DNA of 48,234 nt from an uncultured Bacteroidaceae bacterium. GTDB taxonomy: Bacteria; Bacteroidota; Bacteroidia; Bacteroidales; Bacteroidaceae. The stretch spans positions 117,733 through 165,966 of the forward strand of contig CAJOJD010000002.1 in NCBI GenBank assembly GCA_905234745.1. The letters are read 5' to 3'. Below the pieces are notes generated by a model. That model was not told where the DNA came from. It was given only the letters and a program-made list of their open reading frames with translations, and ran no database searches. A program made the position numbers and the translations under genes. Shown one piece after another: positions 27,986 through 39,534 of this stretch (position 1 is its first letter; every line of letters starts with the position of its first letter).

Positions 27986-30001
27986 TCATTTCATAATCAT
28001 AGTCGCTCCGCTAGGCTGGATCTCAAACAGGTAAGGTTTCTTTGTCTTGAGCTTGAGCGTGCTCAACGTAGGCTCCAGGGTTTTCTTGTCATCAGTATAG
28101 AACTGAACCTCACCGTCACCCAGGAATGAAAGGTCGATCTTAGCCTTGACAGGCTCCTTGGTAGCGTTCAGGCCTGCCACAAACCAGCGGCCATCAGTGC
28201 TCTTACGGGCCAGGATGACATACTTTCCGGGATAACCGTCCAGGAAACGGGTCTCGGTCCACGTAGTGGGAGCATCACGCAGCCAGTCCATGCAGATCTT
28301 TGGAGCATCCTCCAGATTGTTGGGGCAAATGGCAATGTTTTGTATGGGATTTTGGAATATAACCTCGGTTGCGATCTGGAATATCGGAGTGGTCTTGAGC
28401 TGTGATCCGCGTCCGCTGTTCTGCTTGTTCAGGATACGGTTCATGAAGCAGCCGCCAAACTCCATGCAGCCCACGGTGTTGCGTACAAACGGATGCAGGG
28501 TAGCCTTGAATGCCTCTTCATCGCATGCTCCCTGACCAAAGTACATATTCTCCGATGCAAGCACTGCCTCTGAGCCTACGTAGTTGGGATACATGCGCTC
28601 CCATCCGCGAGGCAGGGTGCAGCCGTGGAATATGCACATGATTCCGTGGTCGTTGGCATCACTCAGGACCTCCTCGTAAAGACGGATGGTCTCCTGCTTG
28701 TCGCCGCCCCAGAAATCAACCTTGATTCCCTTGCAGCCCACCTTCTCAAGCCAGGCCATCTCCTGCTTGCGGATGATTGAGTTGTCCATCTTGCAGATGG
28801 GGCTCTGAACTATATCATTCCAGTAACCGCTTGAGCTGTACCACAGGAACACGTCAACATTCTTGGAATTGGCGTACTTGATGAGCTCTTCCATACGCTC
28901 GTAGCCTATGTTCTCGTCCCAGCCTGCATCAATCAGGATATACTCCCAACCCATGGCCGATGCCAGGTCGATGAACCTGACCTGATCGTCCCAGTTGCAT
29001 GATGCATCCTGCCATACGATCCAGCTCCATGTGCTGCGGCCATACTTGTAGTCGTGATGGGCCTCGTAAAGCGGCTCCACATAGTCCCACATGACCGTGG
29101 TCTCTACAATAGGCTTCAGGTCGGCACCTACGGTGATGGTACGCCAGGGTGTAGAACCCGGAAGACGGAATGCGGGACATACGGTTCCGATGCCGTTGTT
29201 CTCATCGGGCATGGGAAACTCAATCTTATAGGTATTGTCCTGGCAGTCACCCAGACGGGATCCGCAGTAACTGCTGCTGACACCTGTCTCGCAAAGCAGT
29301 ACCCAACCGTTGTCACCCACATGGAACAGACCAGGGAATGTGTAACCGTGACCATAGCCGGAACGGACGTTCATCTCGCCGTCATTGGAGTAGCCCTCCT
29401 CATAACTGGGCTTGCTGCGCTGCCAGCCAATCATGGCGTCACTCTGCGGAGTCAGGAACGTGGTGGTTCCGTCGGGGAAACGGAAACCGGTATTCTCAAA
29501 CAGTACGCGTGTGCTTGCGCGCTGGCGCGGCTTGGGGATGTTATAACGGATTGCTATGTCGTTGTCACTTACACGGAACTCAAACTCTATGTTCTGACGG
29601 ACAGCGTTCTGCAGTTCAATTACAGCCGCATTGTATGCGTGGCTTACATGTGCGGTCTTGATACGGTCCATGGTGTAATCCACCCGGGCACTCTCAGTCC
29701 TGCATTCCACAAGACTCAGGTTCTTGGTGAAATCACCGTTGCCGGCCTCACGTCCCTGGGGCAGTCCCTCAAGGGTGGGTTTTGCACCCATGTCAAGCAT
29801 GATGCCGATGGGCGAATCCTCAAGCATCTGCTTGCCGTCATATTTGACTGAATAGGTAGGATTCTCCGTTCCGGTAATGTTGAATGATACGACCAGACGC
29901 CCGTCCGGACTGGTAAGATCTGGTATTCCGGCGCCTTCCTGGGCAAATACTCCCATGCAGGCCAGTACTGAACTGAGTACGAATGCTAAAGTTTTCTTCA
30001 T
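27986..30001 (-). CDS. Glycoside hydrolase family 97, retaining-type
   Basis: This is a 671-residue secreted enzyme with signal peptide MKKTLAFVLSSVLACMGVFAQ. Family GH97 has an N-terminal beta-super-sandwich (about 28-290), a central TIM barrel (about 300-560: GRSTWSWIVWQD, then WEYILIDAGWDE, LEKVGCKGIKVDFWGGD) and a C-terminal beta domain. The Asp in KVDFW (residue 429) is at the position of the nucleophile of the retaining alpha-galactosidase subgroup. SusB-like inverting members have Gly there. Alpha-galactosidase or a related alpha-glycosidase is therefore likely. No SusC/SusD pair is next to it, so it is not in a typical polysaccharide locus. It lies between the beta-barrel-like gene (42-base gap) and the lipoprotein. 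Confidence 0.93.
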   Translation of the reverse strand: MKKTLAFVLSSVLACMGVFAQEGAGIPDLTSPDGRLVVSFNITGTENPTYSVKYDGKQMLEDSPIGIMLDMGAKPTLEGLPQGREAGNGDFTKNLSLVECRTESARVDYTMDRIKTAHVSHAYNAAVIELQNAVRQNIEFEFRVSDNDIAIRYNIPKPRQRASTRVLFENTGFRFPDGTTTFLTPQSDAMIGWQRSKPSYEEGYSNDGEMNVRSGYGHGYTFPGLFHVGDNGWVLLCETGVSSSYCGSRLGDCQDNTYKIEFPMPDENNGIGTVCPAFRLPGSTPWRTITVGADLKPIVETTVMWDYVEPLYEAHHDYKYGRSTWSWIVWQDASCNWDDQVRFIDLASAMGWEYILIDAGWDENIGYERMEELIKYANSKNVDVFLWYSSSGYWNDIVQSPICKMDNSIIRKQEMAWLEKVGCKGIKVDFWGGDKQETIRLYEEVLSDANDHGIMCIFHGCTLPRGWERMYPNYVGSEAVLASENMYFGQGACDEEAFKATLHPFVRNTVGCMEFGGCFMNRILNKQNSGRGSQLKTTPIFQIATEVIFQNPIQNIAICPNNLEDAPKICMDWLRDAPTTWTETRFLDGYPGKYVILARKSTDGRWFVAGLNATKEPVKAKIDLSFLGDGEVQFYTDDKKTLEPTLSTLKLKTKKPYLFEIQPSGATMIMK

Positions 30002-30043
30002 CTCGATATTGTAAGTTTTCAGGTTAATAAGTCAGTAATCAGG

Positions 30044-30913
30044 TCAAAGTGCCCGGAAACTCAGACGCAGTGTAATCTGAGGATAGATCGGATACTTGTC
30101 GACATATTCAAGAATCTCCTTGGCATCATTGTCAAGACCTTCGGCGGCTTCGGTTATGGAGTTCACCTCCTTGTCCTGGCAATAAAGAGCCGAGTTATGA
30201 TAGATCATGGCGCCGGCCTCCAACTGCATGCCTATCCTGCCGTTGGGAATGCATCGGCCCAAACCCATTCCAAGGTAATACTTCAAGGGATCCATCCTGA
30301 AATCGGCCTGCATGAATCCGCAGCCGTCTTTCTCAATGACCGGGTAACTCTCATCGCCTATATTGAGGGCCAATTCCCTTTCAGGTGCCGTAGGATTATA
30401 CTGCTTTTCCACCTGATTGAGTTCTTTCAGTGCAGCCCAATCGTTCTCTGTGGTTTTACCGCTGACACTCAGGAACGGAGTATCTCTCTTGGATGACGGA
30501 GTGTAATAGACACCTCCTGATACATAGAAACGGCCCAAAGCAAAGGGATACCAGTTGATCATTGCCTTGAAATTGCTGAGGTTAAGCCCCACGCCGGCAT
30601 CGATTATGGCCTCGTCACCGAACTTGTGCTCAAATTCATGTGCGGTAAGAGTCGTACATTGCTCCTGAGCCTCACGGAGTTCCTCAGTATCCAGAACAAG
30701 GTCGGTTCTGAGAAGGTTTCCTGCGGGTGCCCAGTTGTATCCGGCCTTCAGCACCAGGTGTTTCTGAACGGGCATGGCCAGTTCAACGCCGAAGCCATGA
30801 AGGCCTGCCTCCGCTCCTACGGAGAAGTGGCGGAAAGCTTCCATGTTATCCTGGCCATGGATACCGGTTGCCGCAAACATTGTCAGGAGAGCGGTAAGGA
30901 GTAGTTTTCTCAT
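30044..30913 (-). CDS. Secreted beta-barrel-like protein of unknown function
   Basis: This 289-residue protein has a signal peptide (MRKLLLTALLTMFAATGIHGQ). Beta-strands follow with the spacing typical of outer-membrane proteins: HFSVGAEAGLHGFGVELAMPV, KHLVLKAGYNWAPAG, FYVSGGVYYTPSS and YYLGMGLGRCIPNGRIGMQLEAGAMI. The C-terminus reads QITLRLSFRAL, ending in a strand. I do not recognise a family beyond this. A porin-like or adhesin role is possible but not supported. It opens the unit that contains the GH97 enzyme. Confidence 0.75.
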   Translation of the reverse strand: MRKLLLTALLTMFAATGIHGQDNMEAFRHFSVGAEAGLHGFGVELAMPVQKHLVLKAGYNWAPAGNLLRTDLVLDTEELREAQEQCTTLTAHEFEHKFGDEAIIDAGVGLNLSNFKAMINWYPFALGRFYVSGGVYYTPSSKRDTPFLSVSGKTTENDWAALKELNQVEKQYNPTAPERELALNIGDESYPVIEKDGCGFMQADFRMDPLKYYLGMGLGRCIPNGRIGMQLEAGAMIYHNSALYCQDKEVNSITEAAEGLDNDAKEILEYVDKYPIYPQITLRLSFRAL

Positions 30914-30966
30914 ATTTTAAAAAGGATTATCTGATTATCTATGTGATTAGTACTTATTTGACCATG

Positions 30967-30974
30967 CAAAAATA
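30967..30974 (-). promoter_or_regulatory. Minus-7 element of the beta-barrel/GH97/lipoprotein unit
   Basis: The minus strand reads TATTTTTG, an exact TAnnTTTG, 53 bases before the ATG. The region between this and the tRNA gene holds no other feature I can see. Confidence 0.55.
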
Positions 30975-31017
30975 AACCTTTATTGTTCAGTAGGAAAATA
31001 AATCGCGGATAAATGTG

Positions 31018-31025
31018 TAACTTCG
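31018..31025 (+). promoter_or_regulatory. Possible minus-7 element of the tRNA-Arg gene
   Basis: TAACTTCG differs from TAnnTTTG at one base and ends 10 bases before the first base of the tRNA, the right distance for a transcript starting a few bases upstream of the mature end. Confidence 0.4.
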
Positions 31026-31035
31026 CGGCCGTAAC

Positions 31036-31109
31036 GGCTCCGTAGCTCAGTTGAATAGAGCGTCAGATTCCGGTTCTGCAGGTCGTGGGTTTGAATCCCA
31101 CCGGGGTCA
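31036..31109 (+). tRNA. tRNA-Arg (anticodon CCG)
   Basis: A 74-base cloverleaf: acceptor 31036-31042 with 31102-31108 (two G-U pairs), D-arm GCTC/GAGC, anticodon loop TTCCGGT with anticodon CCG at 31070-31072, and T-arm GTGGG/CCCAC with loop TTTGAAT. The discriminator base is A at 31109. It decodes CGG arginine codons. The first pair of the anticodon stem (bases 31063 and 31079) is a T-C mismatch. CCA is not encoded. It lies 9 bases from the end of the convergent ung gene. Confidence 0.95.
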
Positions 31110-31118
31110 CGTGAGAGA

Positions 31119-31781
31119 CTACCAATCGATGGGAGTCTCTCCGTGTTTTGTGAGCCAGTCGTTGGTGAGGCTGAAGTGGTGGTTGCCGAAGAAGCCGTTG
31201 TAGGCTGAGAGGGGTGACGGGTGGGCCGATGAGAGGACGAGATGACGGGAGCGGTCAATCATGGCTCCCTTTTTCTTTGCGTAGCCGCCCCAGAGGATGA
31301 ATACCAGGCCGTCTCTCGAGGCGTTCAGCTCCTTTATCACGGCATCGGTAAACTCCTCCCATCCGCGTCCCTGATGTGATCCCGCCTGGCCGGCTCGGAC
31401 CGTAAGGGTTGCGTTGAGCAGCAGCACTCCCTGTCTGGCCCATCTTGACAAGTCACCGCTTACGGGAACCGGCTTGCCAAGATCGTCGCTTATCTCCTTG
31501 AAGATATTCCTCAGTGAAGGCGGAAACTGGACGCCGTCCTGCACCGAGAAGCAGAGTCCGTGGGCCTGTCCCGGCTCATGATACGGATCCTGTCCTATTA
31601 TGACAACCTTGACCTTGTCAAACGGACACAGGTCAAATGCGTTGAATATGAGGCGTCCGGGAGGATAGACCGGACCATGGGCATACTCATTCTTTACAAA
31701 GTCCGTCAAAGTCCTGAAATAAGGCTTGTCAAACTCCGTCTGGAGATGTTCCTTCCAACTCTGGTCTATCCTTACATCCAT
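31119..31781 (-). CDS. ung: Uracil-DNA glycosylase, family 1
   Basis: Ung removes uracil from DNA in base excision repair. The water-activating motif [14 protein letters not shown] (residues 63-76) and the minor-groove loop [11 protein letters not shown] with its catalytic histidine are both present. So is [22 protein letters not shown]. The 220-residue length is normal. It begins one base after the asnA stop codon, so the two are co-transcribed. Confidence 0.96.
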   Translation of the reverse strand: MDVRIDQSWKEHLQTEFDKPYFRTLTDFVKNEYAHGPVYPPGRLIFNAFDLCPFDKVKVVIIGQDPYHEPGQAHGLCFSVQDGVQFPPSLRNIFKEISDDLGKPVPVSGDLSRWARQGVLLLNATLTVRAGQAGSHQGRGWEEFTDAVIKELNASRDGLVFILWGGYAKKKGAMIDRSRHLVLSSAHPSPLSAYNGFFGNHHFSLTNDWLTKHGETPIDW

Positions 31782-31782
31782 A

Positions 31783-32820
31783 TCATATAAGTTGAATTCC
31801 TACTTTGGCACACTCGGCACGCATGTCATCGGGCCAGATGCTGGCCTGAATCTCACCGATATGGGCTTTCTGCAGGAACAGCATGCAGAGTCGTGACTGA
31901 CCGATACCGCCGCCTATTGACAGAGGCAACTCGCCGGCCAGAAGTTTCTTGTGGAAATAGAGTTCCTTGCGTTCCTGTTTGCCGCAAAGCTCAAGCTGAC
32001 GGAGCATGGACTCCCTGTCTACGCGTATACCCATCGATGACAGTTCCATCGCACGGTTCAGGATAGGATTCCAAACCAGCAGGTCACCGTTCAGTCCCAG
32101 GAATCCGTCCTGGTTGGGAGTGGTCCAGTCGTCGTAGTCCGGTGCACGCAGGTCATGCTCCACACCGTCACCCAGTTTGCCTCCGATGCCCATGATGAAC
32201 ACGGCTCCGTGTTCACGGCAGATGGCGTCTTCACGCTCCTTGGGAGTCTTGTCGGGATAGAGCCGGCGCAGTTCCTCGGAATGGATGAAGAACACCTCAC
32301 GGGCCAGGAACGGCTCCAGCTGAGGATAGGTTTCATTGATCAGGTACTCGGTACGGAGCATTGCTGAATATATCTTGCGAACTATGCGCTTCAGGAAATC
32401 TATGTTGCGGTCATCGGCCGTAATTACACGTTCCCAGTCCCACTGGTCAACGTAAAGGGAGTGCAGGTTACCCAGGCTCTCGTCGGCACGGATGGCGTTC
32501 ATATCGGTATATATTCCGTAGCCGGGTTTTACTTCATACTCGGCCAGTGTAAGACGTTTCCACTTGGCAAGCGAATGAACCACCTCGGCCTTGGCATCGC
32601 CCAGATCCTTGATGGGGAATGTAACAGCACGTTCAACACCGTTCAGGTCATCGTTTATACCCATGCCTTTAAGGACAAAAAGCGGGGCGGTGACACGCCT
32701 CAACTGCAGGCCGGTGGAAAGGTTCTGCTGGAAGAACTCTTTAATAAGTTTGATACCCTGCTCAGTCTGCTGCATTGACATGAGAGGTTTGTACTTTTCA
32801 GGAATGATCAGGTAACTCAT
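31783..32820 (-). CDS. asnA: Aspartate-ammonia ligase (asparagine synthetase A)
   Basis: AsnA makes asparagine from aspartate, ammonia and ATP. It is a class II tRNA-synthetase-like fold of 345 residues. Recognised signatures are [20 protein letters not shown] at the start, [22 protein letters not shown], the [10 protein letters not shown] motif, and the C-terminal motif [21 protein letters not shown]. It starts 15 bases after lptD on the minus strand and is followed by ung. Confidence 0.96.
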   Translation of the reverse strand: MSYLIIPEKYKPLMSMQQTEQGIKLIKEFFQQNLSTGLQLRRVTAPLFVLKGMGINDDLNGVERAVTFPIKDLGDAKAEVVHSLAKWKRLTLAEYEVKPGYGIYTDMNAIRADESLGNLHSLYVDQWDWERVITADDRNIDFLKRIVRKIYSAMLRTEYLINETYPQLEPFLAREVFFIHSEELRRLYPDKTPKEREDAICREHGAVFIMGIGGKLGDGVEHDLRAPDYDDWTTPNQDGFLGLNGDLLVWNPILNRAMELSSMGIRVDRESMLRQLELCGKQERKELYFHKKLLAGELPLSIGGGIGQSRLCMLFLQKAHIGEIQASIWPDDMRAECAKVGIQLI

Positions 32821-32835
32821 AGCATTTATGTTGTT

Positions 32836-35610
32836 TTACTCATTATACCAGTTGACGTAGTTGTTTGAGCTGGAACGCTTCTTGACCTTGAGCAGGTCAG
32901 CCAGCATCTGCGAATTCGCCTTTACGGTGAAGTTATATGACGTATACGGCTTCAGCACCACGCTGCAGGACATATTGAAACAGTGCAGGTCACGCGTAAC
33001 GCTCATGGTCGTGGTCGTAAAGTCGTGATAGTTGAAATCCCAGCCCGACGAGAAGTTGATGTTCCACTTGTTGGTCAGTTTCATGTTTCCCGACATGTTC
33101 AGACTGTGTGACAGTTTCCACGGGTAACGCATGCGATCCACATTGATGGGCGCTGCGGTATTCTCCCTCATGGTGATGCCGTATGAGATTGAGAAGGACC
33201 ACGGCAGAGAATACTGCACGTAGCCGTCCTCGTCGACAGGAGCTGCACCTCCGCCCTTACCCGGGGCCGATGGGGCTCTCGACGCTCCTACCATACGCCT
33301 GTCGGCATTGGGATTCTCGTTGAAATCCTCCTCCTCTTCATCCTCTTCTTCATCCTCCTCATCGCCATGGAACAGGCTGTTCCATTTGCTTCTCCACTCC
33401 TTCAGGGTGTTGTTCGAGAAGGTATATGAGAAGTTCTGGCTCATGCCCTGGAATCGGCCGAAACGTCCGTATGAATACTCGGTCCTGTCACCGACTACCA
33501 CCCTTCCGTTCTCGTTGAACTCATATGCGTAGGTGGCCCATGTGGCACTCAGGCTGAACGTGTGGTTTCTGGGCAGTTTCAGTCTCAGTCGGGTGTTGAG
33601 GTTACTCCAGGGCTTTGTCTTGGCGGCAAAGTTATATGACATGGATGCTCCCAGTTCATCAATAACGCTGTGTACGGTATCACGACCCAGTTTGTTCAGC
33701 ACTTTCATCTCGATGTTGTTACCCACGCTCACCGACAGCGTTCCCGATTTTCCCTTGCCTGGAACTCCGTACATGGATCCGTTAAACGGCGAATACTCGA
33801 CGGTCCTGACCTCACCCTTGTCATCAGTGTAGGTATACGTGTCGTAAAAGCCGTAGCGTGCGGCGCTGAAATCGGGAGCCATGCTATAGCTTACCGACGG
33901 GGTAAACACGTGACGTACTCCTATCAGCCTCTCGCCGAACATTTTCTTCCACAGGGTTGTAGGTGCATACATACCGTAGAGTTTCATGTTGGCGCTTATG
34001 GCAAAGTTATAGTTGTAGACGCGGTTGAATCCGTAAACCGTATCACGCTTCACCTTCATGGTCTCATCATCCCACGACTGCATGACCTTGTAGGTATACC
34101 AACGCGAGTTGTAGTTGAATGACGGGGTCACGTTTATGTTCTTGAGAACCTGGAACGACGCACTGATTGGGATGGAGTGGCGCATTCCGTTGCTCCAGTC
34201 GCGGATCAGGTTCTTGTCCAGCAGTTCGCTCTCCTTGCTCGTTATGCTGTTGCTCAGTGAACCCGAATAGGACATGGCGATCTTCTCATACCAACGCTCC
34301 TGTCCCATCACCTTCTTGCGCTTGAAAGGATAGAAACGCTGCAATGAGATATTCAATGAAGGCAGGTTGACGGCGATAGTTGAATCACGCATGTTCTGTG
34401 ACAGGTTCATGGAACTGGACAGCGATAGACCTATGGACGGGAAATTCCTTGAGTAACTGATACTTGACGTACGTGTACTCTGCGATGTCAGCGAAGGATT
34501 GTACAGACTGCTCAGATTGGAGCGCTCATAGCTCTGGGTGGCAAAGTTCACGCTGGCCGAGAAATTCTGGTAGGGGTTGGCCTTGGCATCCTGGCGGTGA
34601 GTCCAGCGCAGTTTGTAATCCTTGGTTACCGAATAATCAGGCAGACCCTTGTCGCCCAGTTTTGTGGTAAGGGAGCTGGCATAAACGTTACCGGAAAACT
34701 TGTATCGTTTCTTGTATTTGCTCTCGCCCGATACGCCCCATGAACCCTTGGTGAATATCTCGCCCAAGAGTTTCAGGTCAAAGTAATCGGATACGGCAAA
34801 ATAGTAACCTCCATCCTTGAGATAGAATCCTCTCTCCATCTCATCACCGTACGTAGGTACTATTATGCCCGATGCGTAATCACCCTCCAGGAAGGGGAAG
34901 AAACCGAAAGGAACAAACAGAGGCAGAGGCACTCCCATCACCTCCAGATATGCGGGGCCGAATATCACATCCCGGCCCGGACGGACCTTGGCGCGGGTAA
35001 TGCGGATATTGAAATGCGGATCGTCATGCTGGTCACAGGTGGTATAGACGCCGTCGGCAATAAAATACTCGCCTTCAGGACCTTTCTTTGCCTCAGCACT
35101 CGTCATGTATCCTTCACCCTGCTGGGTGATGATCTCATTGATGTAACCCTTCTCGGTCTTGAAATTGTAACTGATATGGTTTGACTGGTAAGGGGTGGAA
35201 CCGTCCACGAACACAGGTGTTCCTATCCACACGCCCGTTGAGTCACAGACGCCGTCGGCATAGACCAGACTGCTGTCCATCTGCATCTTGATCACACCTG
35301 CGGTAAGCTGGATGTTCTGGTAGTTTACCTTGCCGTTACCATACAGGGATGCATAACCGCCGTTGTTCCAAACCATGGAGTCCGATGACTCGTAAGCCAC
35401 GGGATCATCAAGGGCGTCTTTCTTTGTTTTGGGACCTGAAGGGACTGTGTCGCGTACTGCCGGAAGGGAATCCTGAGGTACAGGAACTATGGAATTGACG
35501 GAATCCGCCACGGCAATGGAATCAACAGGGACCTGAGCCACTGCCATTCCGGCCGGAATAAGCAATCCGATAAGGATCGGAAGCCATCTTTTTCTGTTAT
35601 TTCCCCTCAC
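32836..35610 (-). CDS. lptD: LptD-like LPS assembly outer-membrane protein
   Basis: LptD is the outer-membrane barrel that places lipopolysaccharide in the outer leaflet. The N-terminal OstA/LptA-like jellyroll domain (about 70-215: VWNNGGYASLYGNGKVNYQN, then VYADGVCDSTGVWIGTPVFVD) and the long C-terminal barrel (from about 240, VPLPLFVPFGFFPF) are clear. An upstream ATG at 35721 lies before the promoter, so I start at GTG 35610, which gives a good signal peptide (KRWLPILIGLLIPAGMAVAQ) in a 924-residue protein. Near the C-terminus is an acidic run DEEDEEEDEEEED (33325-33363) and a Gly/Pro-rich stretch, a likely surface loop. It is followed by asnA after 15 bases. Confidence 0.88.
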   Translation of the reverse strand: MRGNNRKRWLPILIGLLIPAGMAVAQVPVDSIAVADSVNSIVPVPQDSLPAVRDTVPSGPKTKKDALDDPVAYESSDSMVWNNGGYASLYGNGKVNYQNIQLTAGVIKMQMDSSLVYADGVCDSTGVWIGTPVFVDGSTPYQSNHISYNFKTEKGYINEIITQQGEGYMTSAEAKKGPEGEYFIADGVYTTCDQHDDPHFNIRITRAKVRPGRDVIFGPAYLEVMGVPLPLFVPFGFFPFLEGDYASGIIVPTYGDEMERGFYLKDGGYYFAVSDYFDLKLLGEIFTKGSWGVSGESKYKKRYKFSGNVYASSLTTKLGDKGLPDYSVTKDYKLRWTHRQDAKANPYQNFSASVNFATQSYERSNLSSLYNPSLTSQSTRTSSISYSRNFPSIGLSLSSSMNLSQNMRDSTIAVNLPSLNISLQRFYPFKRKKVMGQERWYEKIAMSYSGSLSNSITSKESELLDKNLIRDWSNGMRHSIPISASFQVLKNINVTPSFNYNSRWYTYKVMQSWDDETMKVKRDTVYGFNRVYNYNFAISANMKLYGMYAPTTLWKKMFGERLIGVRHVFTPSVSYSMAPDFSAARYGFYDTYTYTDDKGEVRTVEYSPFNGSMYGVPGKGKSGTLSVSVGNNIEMKVLNKLGRDTVHSVIDELGASMSYNFAAKTKPWSNLNTRLRLKLPRNHTFSLSATWATYAYEFNENGRVVVGDRTEYSYGRFGRFQGMSQNFSYTFSNNTLKEWRSKWNSLFHGDEEDEEEDEEEEDFNENPNADRRMVGASRAPSAPGKGGGAAPVDEDGYVQYSLPWSFSISYGITMRENTAAPINVDRMRYPWKLSHSLNMSGNMKLTNKWNINFSSGWDFNYHDFTTTTMSVTRDLHCFNMSCSVVLKPYTSYNFTVKANSQMLADLLKVKKRSSSNNYVNWYNE

Positions 35611-35640
35611 TTGCTGATGAGCTTTCTCTGTACCAAACTG

Positions 35641-35648
35641 CAAAAGTA
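35641..35648 (-). promoter_or_regulatory. lptD minus-7 element
   Basis: The minus strand reads TACTTTTG, an exact TAnnTTTG, placing transcription start near 35634. This excludes the ATG at 35721 and supports the GTG start at 35610. Confidence 0.6.
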
Positions 35649-35696
35649 CCCATAAATGCTCACACAAGCGCACACGCGGGGCTGTTTTCAGAATTT

Positions 35697-39430
<3,734 letters not shown>

Positions 39431-39436
39431 TTACCG

Positions 39437-39444
39437 CGAAAGTA
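39437..39444 (-). promoter_or_regulatory. Possible minus-7 element of the GH2 gene
   Basis: The minus strand reads TACTTTCG, one base away from TAnnTTTG, 27 bases before the ATG. Confidence 0.4.
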
Positions 39445-39487
39445 ATTGTTTTTTGCCTTACGGAACGCCTTTATCAGGAAAAAAAAC

Positions 39488-39495
39488 TACCTTTA
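39488..39495 (+). promoter_or_regulatory. Possible minus-7 element of the membrane-protein/PD40/amidase operon
   Basis: TACCTTTA is one base away from TAnnTTTG and lies 39 bases before the chosen ATG. The leader that follows contains the alternating GCGCGCATACGCGCGCG tract (39506-39522). Confidence 0.35.
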
Positions 39496-39534
39496 CGCAG
39501 AATTTGCGCGCATACGCGCGCGAAACAATGTTAT

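Noticed and set aside
39506-39522. Alternating GCGCGCATACGCGCGCG tract
   Set aside because: Could form Z-DNA in principle, but it is short and no function is supported.
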